A stretch of DNA of 64,000 bases from Ditylenchus dipsaci (taxonomy: Eukaryota > Nematoda > Chromadorea > Rhabditida > Anguinidae), in NCBI GenBank assembly GCA_004194705.1, contig SADC01001320.1, positions 620,001-684,000 of the forward strand. The letters run 5' to 3'. Made by a program: the position numbers and the translations under genes. Shown here piece after piece: positions 15,325 to 26,100 of the stretch. How positions within the stretch are numbered: the first letter of the stretch is position 1; each line of letters opens with the position of its first letter. Below the pieces are notes generated by a model. The model ran no database searches. It saw nothing but the letters and a program-made list of their open reading frames with translations, and had not been told where the DNA came from.

Positions 15325-17170
15325 CAAGATACATGATACCTAAGAAGCGAAAATTATCTGCAAAAAAGATTTTTTTTAATTGATTGGCAAGACATGATCA
15401 GGGCAAAGTTCTAAGCAAAGTTCAGTATAAACAATCCTTTTAGTACTAAGACATGCTGCGCTTATTGAAATTGGGTACTTGTCTAGTTGCCCCCCCCAAG
15501 ACTAACACAAGAGCAGTAACAAAACCATTTATTCGCAAACATATAACAATGCAATTTGTGACCACAAATGGAACATAATATCTTCTCCTTTAAAATTTCT
15601 ACGCCAGACGAAATCAGAGACGTAGCTACGGAAAAAGATCGATGAACTATTTAATAAAATAGTATATAGATTTCTAAGAAATTTGGTCTGTTTTCGAAAA
15701 CTGGGGGGGGTGTGGTCCCAACTAGACAAGTACCTGAAATCGCTAAATATTATGTCGATGGCTACGAAAAAAGTGATGTTCTTAGTTTCAGGCCATAAAT
15801 TTCGTTCTTTTGTTCCAAAGTGGCATCAACATCTATTAAAGTATTTTTTGTTACAGGCAGATGATGGATAACTGGCTTCTAGGCTTTATTAATTGACTAC
15901 TTGTTATTAGAGAAGAGGAGGACAGCTGGTTTGGATGGTTGAGGCCTGCACCACCCATATGCACCCCCTCTTCTGCACCTCGCATCACCAATCCACCTGC
16001 GCCACTACTCGGTACTACCACTATTATTAAGGTGTACATTGGCTGTTTGGCAGGGTGTTATCCCTGTGTTTATTGCTGTTTTATGGGTTAGCAAGAGTCA
16101 TTTAAGTGTTTTTAATATTCATGACATAATGGCAACTTAATATCCAATAACACAACCCCTTGACTTCTCAGGTTTAGCTGTTTTTACTAGCTGAATCAGA
16201 TGTTATTTTCGCTTTTTGAGTGGGCAAACAGTCTAATTTTTAGTCAATTGAGATATTAGGTGTTTTATATTAGCCCAGGTGACTCTAGATGTACTGGGGT
16301 GCCACAAAAAACCGCCTTGGTCCTCTCAAGGCATACCTTTATACGCCATAAAAGTTTAAAAATAAATGGCAATTTTAGACCCTAGTAGCAAATAACAAGC
16401 TCTCTCTCCCCTCCTCCCCATTTTTCCTTTCCAAACTAAAATATAGAGTACCCGAATATATTTTTCCAAACCCCAAAAAGTGCGTAAACCTATCTTTAGT
16501 CATAACTTGCATACGCTGGCCTACCCCTGAGCCTAAGTATTATGCCTGAACTTGTTGTTCCAAAGGGTAGTTACAGCGATCTTGGAAGTTCAAAATTGGG
16601 GGGGGGGGGGGGGTGGATTACCGTATTTTCTCTAATTATAGACTTCCCTCAACTTTGAGGGTCTGTATCTCAGCGCAGAGTGAAAATTTTGCAAATATCT
16701 TTTTGCGTTTTCTTAGCTCCCACGAGCTCTGCTGATTCCACTTTCAAGATTTTGGTTGAGCACCCGAAAAACTCGAGATCGAAATCAAATTTTTCCGATT
16801 TTCATGAGGTTGAAAAATTATAGACCCGGGTCTATAATTAGAGAAAATACGGTATTCGCTACTAGCGCCCAATTTTACCATAGGCGGCATTTTTTAGAAA
16901 TTAAGGGGTATTTTTCAGAAATTAAGGGCGGAATGAAATACCACCCTTTTAAAAATTGTATCTCTATATCGAAAATTGCGGGCCATTACTGGCAAAACTA
17001 TGAAAATTTTTAAAAATAGCAGACTGGCCAAAGAAAACTAGCAAATAACCTTCAAAAATAGAGTGAAGTCAGGAATCTAACTTTAGGAGGGTCGGTTAAT
17101 CAAGATTCGACTGTGATTTTAAATAAGTCAGACTTCTAACTGAATATTTATCCGAAATTGTTTGAGTTTC
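15325..17170. other. sequence upstream of the receptor start
   Basis: It holds a CCGTATTT element at 16621-16852 and a G run at 16600-16614. The stretch about 15850-16290 lacks palindromes and could include promoter or untranslated exon sequence of the downstream gene. No core promoter could be fixed. The acceptor ttcag ending at 17172, just 11 bases before the ATG, implies an upstream untranslated exon or a trans-splice site. Confidence 0.4.
16621..16852. mobile_element. CCGTATTTTC TA-flanked miniature element
   Basis: TA on both sides, inverted ends CCGTATTTTCTCTAATTATA. Immediately inside, the sequences GACTTCCCTCAACTTTGAGG and GACCCGGGTC form extra small hairpins. Non-coding member of the family at 9902, 35497, 41855, 46338 and 58493. 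Confidence 0.8.
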
Positions 17171-17183
17171 AGCTGCAGCAGCC

Positions 17184-20100
17184 ATGGAAGAGGAAAGGAC
17201 AATCAGTAGCAACATCAGTGGTCTATTAGAGCCTCTGTGGCCGGATCAACTTACCTGTGTGGACATAAAAGAGTATTTGTGGCAAACGCAGTCAGACCTG
17301 ACTTCTTTGCCCTCTATAATGAGTGTGTTTGCGGTCATATATTCTTTAATTATCACGTGGGTTTCTTCAGCCCCTCTTATAAAAAATGTGTTCTGGTCTA
17401 GTTTTGCTATAAGATTTGAGATAAATGTTTTTCTGCCTTCTTCTCGTCCAAAAAAGTCTTCTTTTTTCTATTTGGTCAACAAAACAAAAATATAAATAAT
17501 CAAAAAATGAATAACACCATCAGGTAGCCCTGCAATTCTAGTCGCAGGGCTAAACTACACCCTATGTTTTTTGCCCAGCAAACGATTTTAAGCACTTTTA
17601 AAGCCATTTTAGGCCATTAGAACGATAGAAAACATGTTTTGAGGGCGCGGAAAAACACTAGCTAAAAATTTTTTGACCAAAATTTGACTTTTTGCCTTTG
17701 GGGCCAAGGTAAACCACCAAAAAGGTACGTGGATGCCTCCGAGATTTCAAACAGATGAGATTTGAACATAGTTTTGTAGACTGGTTTTTCGAATACTTGT
17801 CCGAAAATTTGTAGCACAAACAAAGTCTAATAAATCTTTTTTTGTTGCAAGTAGCCCAGATATTTGGTTTAAAAGATGCGTGCACATGAAGAGCTCTCCA
17901 ATTTAATGAAACATTTTTTGTTTTCACACTATATTTGGCCCACTATTTTGTGGGCTAGAATAGAGAAGACAATAAAATATGTGCCAAAAGGGGCTAAATA
18001 AAAAAATTTAAAATGAGTCAACGAAAATAATTCGTCGTTTATTTTGAAAAATGCAAGTTCGACCCGCCTAAGGTCCGACCACTTGGTTGACCTAATTTTT
18101 TGTTTTCTTTAAAGAATAAAAAAAACTTCGTTAAAAAGTATCTTAGAAAAACAAAAATTTGAAAAATTCAAAGGGGTAAATAAATAATCAATATCTTTAA
18201 AGGATCATGGTTTTTGTGCGCAGCAACATGTGCAAAATTTTAATGGCGGTGAACACTTCTCTTTCGTCTCAAACTTTACTCTTTGGAGTCGTTCGACATT
18301 ACTCCAAAGAGTACAGTGCCAGACGAAAGAGAAGTGTTCCGCGCCAATTCGAATTTTGGCGCTAATGGAATATACCCCTCTCAAAAATCGCTACTGGAAT
18401 ATACCCTACCCAATAATTTAGGATTAGGCTTAGGCCCGTAGGCTAGGTTTAGGCTCAGGGCCTATCCGATACTAACACGGGCTTTTGCACAACTTTTTTT
18501 TTCAAAAATGGTTGTTTTTAGGTACCCTCCAAAAGTTATTGGGGAGTGTATATTCCAGTAGCTTTTTAGGCAGGGGTATATTCCAGTAGCTTTTAGGCAG
18601 GGGTATATTCCAGTAGCGTCCGAATTTTGCTCATGTCGCTGCGCGCAAAAATCATGGTCCTTTAATGGTAATAAAAAAATTTGGCTTCAGTTTTGAGTTT
18701 GGGTAAAGGACTTAAAAATGTATAATACCCAAAGGCCCTTCAAATGACAAAGCAATTTTTGTAAACAGACAGAAATGTACATTATGTTTAGGCTGGGCGT
18801 GCTCGGCAATTCTCTAGTCATTTTGTCGGTGATGAGACACAAGTCATTGCAGTCAGTCCGCAACATGTTCATTGTGAGTCTTTGGCTTTCAATCATTTTG
18901 CATTATCAAAAAAAAATTTGGACGCTACTGGCTTATACCCCCCCCCCAAAAGCTACTTTCTTATACCCCCCCCAAAAAGCTACTTTCTTATACCCCCCCC
19001 AAAAAGCTACTTTCTTATACCCCCCCCCCAAAAAAGCTACTTTCTTATACCCCCCCCCCAAAAATCGGACCTACTGTCATATACCCCCCCCCCCAAAAAC
19101 CGACTTTTTTGGGAGTGTCTAAAAACCATTTTTATGCAATAATTTTGCCATAAAGGAACCAGAAAAGCAATTAAAATAAGGTTCAAGGGCTGTATTGGGA
19201 GGGGAAGGAAATAATACAGGGGCCACTTTTTTAGCTGCTTTACCATGTTTTTCAACTCGAGCCGTGGCAAAAATAGACTCTATATGCATTTTATGATCAA
19301 GTGTACTTCTCGGAATCATGTCTAGGGTAAGTGCGTGCGCGCATCTCTAACTCTCAAGCCCCTGCGCCCCCTGGGGGGGCGCAGGGGGCTTGGGGGCTTG
19401 GAGTTGAGATGCGCACACCCACATACCTTAGACACAAATCACTCGAAAGCGACTCTGGATGCATGAAAAACATGCATACCAGAGTTATTTATGCGGTAGG
19501 CCCCAGTATTCAAAACTATGTTCAACATCTTTGATTTTACGACCGAAAAGGGTTCCCCCTCTTCAGGCCTGGGCTACGAGCCAGAGGCTCAGCCATCCAA
19601 AGTTAAACAACAACCATCAGGATCCACCCGGCTGAGCCGTCTGATCATTTCGAGTGCTTATACTTTTACGTGCACCACAAGTGGCTGGGTTTGAAAGTGA
19701 CTTTAACGCTAAGAGAATTAGTACTCTTTGGTACTTATAGCCCTATAGAAGTGGCCCCTGTTTTGTCCCTTCCCCTCCCAATACAGCCCTTGAACCCTAT
19801 TTTAATTGCTTTTCTGGTCCTTTTATGGCAAAATTATTGCTTAAAAATGCGTTTTGACCAATCCTAAAAATCTTGATTTTTAGGGGGGGGGGGTATAAGC
19901 CAGTAGGTCGAGGATTGGGGGGGGGGGGTATAAGAAAGTAGCTGTTTCTGGGGGGGGGGGGGTATAAGCCAGTAGCGCCAAATTTGATTTCAGCACCCAA
20001 TTGGTAAAAATTCCAGTTTCCAATTTTCACAATTTTCCAAACATCCGATTTACACGATGATACTAAAACTTAAAAAAAATACGACATAAATTAAGAGAAA

Positions 20101-23100
20101 ATGCCAATATAAAATCAGGCAGAAAAAAAAGTAGACCAAAAAAATATTGTTCATTTTTATTTTGCTCATCCTAAGATCTTAGACTGATTTTGTATGTAGA
20201 ATCATGATTTTTAGTCGTTTTGTCAACTCTTTCACCAATTTTCGCTTTTTAGATTTTTTAAAAGACAGCACTTTTTAGGCGCAACTTTTCGGGTTTTAAC
20301 TCACGGAAATCTCCAGCTTTTTCCGAGACCCAATTTTTTTCAAATTTCACATCCTGTTTTTTACAAGTTATCAATCAGCAAATGATTTATATGCGTGTTT
20401 TAGGTATCGCTGTCCTGCTCAGACATCGTGGTATCTGTTGTGTCTGGCACAATCACGCCCATCATGGTAAAAAAATTCTTTGACTTACTTTGACCTAAGT
20501 AACTTTGTGGTCGAAAAATAAAATGTTCGACGGAATCCAAATATTAAAATACAAAATAAATTTTAATCCGAAATCATCTCTATAGGCGTTCACAAAAGTG
20601 TGGTTGATTGGTGCGCCACTTTGTAAATTGGTGCCTGTCATTCAGGTGAATATTGCATTGCTTTTATTTGAAAAAAATGCTGATTATTGCAGGGAGCCAG
20701 TCTGTGCTTCTCAACCCTGACCTTGACAGCCATAGCCATAGATCGGTTCATACTGATCATCTACCCCACCAAAAGGTCGATTCAGAAGCGACATGCCTGT
20801 CGAATGATTGTGCTCAACTGTGTGATTGCCTATTCCATATCTGCGGTAGAACCACTTGTTTTGAAATACAGCGGACGGCGTCCCGTGCGCCACCCCATTT
20901 GAACCCGGAAACCTTAGAACTTATAACAATAACTAACACCTCTGCCGGCTATTCAAAGTTTAAAAATTACATGCCGCCTAAAGGGCGGCCTTCCTAGACG
21001 GACTGGAGCCTGGAAGACGTCTTATATGATCTCCTCAGGCTACGGTCTAAACACCTAGACTTTTTAGCACCACCCACCACCCATTTTAGACACAACAAGT
21101 GTATGTAAATGATTTTCGAGAAAATTTAGAAACAAAACTTTTTCGGAAAAATTCAGCTTGGGGACCAAGGCAAAATTGAATTTTTTGCAAAAAACACAAC
21201 AGCGCGGACCAAGGCATATTTTTTCGGCGTCGGCACGGACACATATAGAGCCAAATTTTTTAAATTTTTTTCTTTTTAAGCCGATGTTCTTCAAGCAAGA
21301 ACTAGTCAATTTCGATCAATTCTGCGGCCGGTTTTGTTACGAAGATTGGAGTGGTGAGAATTTTTATTTCAATATCTAAAAACAAATAACCTTCTAATTT
21401 AAGACAATCCAGCTGGTCGATCCACATATGGTTAGGTTGCACCTATACGTGTTTTGTTGAGACCAATAAAATAGCGATTTTTTTTAGGAACTCTAGTGTT
21501 TGTGCTTCAGTTTGTCATACCATTCTTCGTGATCACTTTCTGCTATTTGATGATCTCAGTCAAGTTGAGCAAGGTTAGAAAATTTTTAGATAAATTGTAT
21601 GAACACTAATTGACCAGGCTAAAGTATTTAATCTCTTGCCAAAAACTAATTTTAACAAGTTATCACGAATTGTAATGAATTTGGGTACAGTCAAGTGCCG
21701 CTATTACGCGACCCCCTCAAGTTCGTTTCCGCCTAAGAACCGACCATTGTTTACGTGAATTTCTGAAAACTTTTGCCTAAATCGATCCGCCAGTCTAGTC
21801 CAAAATATCCTGAGGATTCCGATTACACCAGTCGTTTCTAAAAATTGTGTTGGCGATAAGATCCGCAGTTCCCGCTGTAACGCGACCTTATTTTCAGAAA
21901 AGGTCGCTGAACTTACTAAAAAGTAGAGTAAAATAAATAGGATGTGCACTCAGGAGGATTTGAGTCGTCGACCTTAGGCGATGCGTATATAAAGTTTTCT
22001 TCCCCTTTGAGGCGAAGGTTTAGGCGTAACTTCGGCCAGTAAATCTTTGGATGGGCTCAAACCTGTATTCCAAACGGGAAGTAGTAAGTTGTGCCATTTC
22101 GCTTTGTGCCCTTGTGTTAGCATTTCATCGGTTTAAAATTGCTGATAGAGGGGCACAAATTAATATGGCACAACTTACTCCTTCCCTTCCAAACTGCTAA
22201 AATCACAAAAATAAAACGACAAAAAAGCGCCAGTTTGAAAAAAGTCGGAGAAAAATGGGTTAAGCGCCTAGCACCCAAACGACATCAAGCTACAAGCAGT
22301 TCCGCTCATGAAGGTACGGCATCAGCAAGTCTGCAAATAAATTCAATGCTTTCAAAAATTAAATAAAATTATAGATAAAGAGAAAATTGAAAATAAAATC
22401 AGAGGGAATTTCGAGAAAATACGATATGTTGCTTTAACCTCCTCCTCTTGATGACTTAAAAAGATATGGGTTAAGTTTTTCTCAAGTTTATCCACTCCCA
22501 TTTTGCAGGGTATGATGGTGAAGCGTGAGGGCTCCAGCTATTCCACAGGTACTTCTGCTCCACCTACCACATATAAACTCACAGTCCAGCAGTCGGAGCA
22601 GCGCAGAGTTGCCCTAAAACGACGTTTGCGGACCAATCGGATGTTGATGGGCATGGTTGGCGTTTTTCTGTGGTTGGTTAATTTTTTCAATCTCAAATAC
22701 TAATCCTGGTTTGCAAATTTTCAGTTGCTGGACCCCTCTGTCGTGTTCAATTTTCTGCGTGACTACGATTGGCTGCCCTCATTTATAGTCACTCAGGCCT
22801 ATTTGTATGGGGTGATCACTCACTGTATTTCTATGAGGTTTGCATTTTGGGTTGCACTGTACAATCCCCCCCACGGGTAGTGGTAGGATGGAGGAGACAG
22901 CCTCATATTCGTGTTTCTCGACCCCGATTTCATGAGAAAGCCGCGTGTTTTTTTTATTCTGAGAAAAAAAATTTCGGGGTATCATGGTTTTTTAGTCAAA
23001 ATTTGACAAATTTAAATTGGCGCCTTTTGAATTTCGAAGGAAATGAGGCTGTATTGGGAGGGAAAGGGAATAAAAGGAGGCCACTTTGATGGCAGGACGT

Positions 23101-26100
23101 TAGAAAAGTAAATGTTTGTATATTTAGACTGTCTTACCGTGTTTCTCAACTGGACCGTGGCAAAACGAGACTCTATATGCATTTTTTGATCAAGAGTACT
23201 TCTCGGAATCATGTCTGAGGTAAATGAGTGCGCGCATCTCTAACTCTCAAGCCCCCTGCGCCCCCGAAGTGGGTGCAGGGGCTTGAGAGTGGGGGCTTGG
23301 AGTTGAGATGCGCACACCTTAGACACAAATTACTCGAAATATGTTCAACATCTTCTTGTTAGTGGGTCCTGTGTAATTAGTGGCCATCTTTTATTCCATT
23401 CTCCTACCTATACTGCCCTCAATCATTTTAAAAATTTTCAAATTTTGACTAATAAACCATGATATCCCCACCCCCTGTGGTTCGAAATTTTTTTTTTCTC
23501 AGAATCAAAAAAACACGCGGCTTTCTCATGAAATCGGGGTCGAGAAACACGAATATGAGGCTATCTCCTCTGTCCGACCACTCCCGTAGGGGGATTGTAC
23601 AGTCAAGCCGTATTTTGGAGTATAATTTGCGCGAAATTTAGTGCCGACCTTTCCTTTTTGACGTCACTTACGATCCCAAGTTTTTTTAGCTTTTATTTTG
23701 ATGTTTCTGGTGGTGTTTAACCGTTTGAGGTCTGTCCAAAAATATTGGAATCCCTTATACTGTTTGGAACACAAGTTTGACCTAACGGGTTGGTTAGAGA
23801 TGCGCGCACTCACTTACCTTAGACATAATTCCGAGCAAGACTCTTGATCAAAAATATATATAGAGACCTTTTTGCCTAGCTCCAGTGACCAAAACGCGGT
23901 AGGATACCTTAACACCAGATATTTTAGCTTGGGGGACCAAGGCAATCGGTCAACTTATGGTAACCAAAAATTTTTTGAAAACTTATTTTTTAGTGCGGAA
24001 ATTGTTTGGAACTACTTTTTTATCAGTTTTAGCATATAAAAGTCACTTAGAAGACGTCTAAACACTATTAATTCACACTATCTAAAAAAGGCCCCTCTCG
24101 AATTTTGGATCGCCTTTCTCTAAAATAAGCCCGAATTTAGAAAAAAAATCCAAAAAGATCTCAAAAACCATTATGCCGTTTCCGTCGGTTAGAATTAGGT
24201 CGGAATTGGAATTTTGACCCTAGTATAGAATACCTCCCCCTATAAATTTTTCCTAATATAGTAAAGAGCACCCAAATATATGTCCCAGATCCCAGAAAAA
24301 GTGCGTGAGACATTTATTAGTCACAACTTCCGTACGCTGAAATTGTCGCATGGTCTCGACACGAAACTCACAATTTTAAACTGAATTTGAACTTGGATCT
24401 GACGCTTGACACGCTGTGCAGCGCGTTACACTGCAATTAAAGGACCATACTTTTTGATGACAATGAGAATTTGGCAAGTTCAAATGCGCGCTGGACACTT
24501 TAGTTATTCCAAAAATAGTTTTTGAATTATGTATTGTTGGTACATAAAATAAAAACGAAAACTTATACAGTGGCGGAAAAAAGTTACCGTACGGCACAAA
24601 AAATAGTGTATTCTTCTCAAAAAGCGTTTTGCACAGTATTATTCCGATGATGAAACTAAAAACAAAATATACCACCCTGTGAAGAATTTAATGCTCTACA
24701 ACGTGGACATTTTGTTGGCGTGATTGGATACAAACAGCATATTAAATATGTCCTTATTCGAAACACCGTCAAAATAATCACTGGAAAAAAGTTACCGTAC
24801 GATTACATTTTGTATCCCTTTAAATTTTTTTATATCCCCCTCTACTAAAGTTGTAGTGTGTGTGTGTCCGTGTGTGTGTGTCCGTGTGTCTGTGTCTTTT
24901 CATTCAAACGTTCAAATGTTTGTCAAGTATCATGGTTGAATCTTTTCAGCGGGCTAGGTTCATATGGTTCCTCCATTTGAATAGGTTGAACTGGCTGGAT
25001 TTATCAATCCATTCATTTGAAACGCTTCAACTGGCTGGATTGGTCAATCTATCCACTTGAAATGGCTTCATTGGTCAATTTTGTTCAATTGATCATTGAA
25101 TCATTTGCCTTCACCTCTCCATCATCTAATGAATCGACCCATTTCTTATCATCCACAGGCCTACAACCCTCTACAATCCAATACTCAATCATACACAACC
25201 TTACAGTGCAACTCTTCCCTTTTCAACTCAAAATCATTGTTGGGTCTTTCCAATCTGAATAGTTACAATCATCAGGCCTCTACAACACAAGAAGTTGAAT
25301 GGTAGTGTAGAAAAGTGGGGAGTGGAAGAAGAATAAGAAATTAAATGCCCCGGACTGGCCCGCGGTAGCGGGGCCCAAAGACTAGTCAAAAGACTAAAGT
25401 TCAGATTACTTGAAAGCCTTGAATCTTAGCTGCAATTTAGTAGGTCAAACTTTCCTTTTTGATTATTATAAGATATCTGATGACCATCATCAAAAAAGTC
25501 GATTTCTAGTTAAAATCACAGTAAATCTAAGGAAAATGGTCGTTTGAATAGATAGACAGTGTCTATTCTTAACTTTTATTTTATCAAAAACAACTATCCA
25601 AAGCTTTATTTGAAAGCTTTTTGATTTGCCTACGAAATGACATGTTGACCGTTTTTTTTAAAATGACACAGGGCTGAAAAACAGACGGTTGAAAATGGAA
25701 AAAAAATTAAAATGTCCCAAAATAAGGTAGAAAGAGGGGATTTTTACTTCTTTTCGACGGTGTTTCAAATAAGGTCATATTTAACACGCTGTTCGTATCC
25801 AATCATGCCAACAAAAATGTCCACGTTGTAAAGCATTAAGTTCTTCACAGGGTGGTATATTTTGTTTTTAGTTTCATCATCGGAATAATACTTTACAAAA
25901 CGCTTTTTAAGTAGAAGCCAACCAAGCCCCTGCGGGGCTTGGTTGGTTAGAGATGCGCGCACTAACTTACCTTAGACATAATTCCGAGCAAGACTCTTGA
26001 TAATAAAACGCATATAGAGACTCTTTTTGCCTAGCTCCAGTGACAAAACGCGGTAGAATACCCTAAAAAGGGGGTTTACCTTGGTCCTCCAAGGCAAAAA

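Noticed and set aside
18775..19142. Open frame rich in YPPPK repeats
   Set aside because: It begins in a true receptor exon but runs past the donor into the poly-C array; the repeat part is intronic.
19797..20030. Minus-strand frame rich in Pro
   Set aside because: Complement of the G-run arm of a foldback element.
20653..20997. Plus-strand 114-codon frame
   Set aside because: Out-of-frame shadow of the receptor exon at 20693-20845.
24854..24900. Possible Z-DNA or promoter element
   Set aside because: An interrupted GT microsatellite is enough to explain it.
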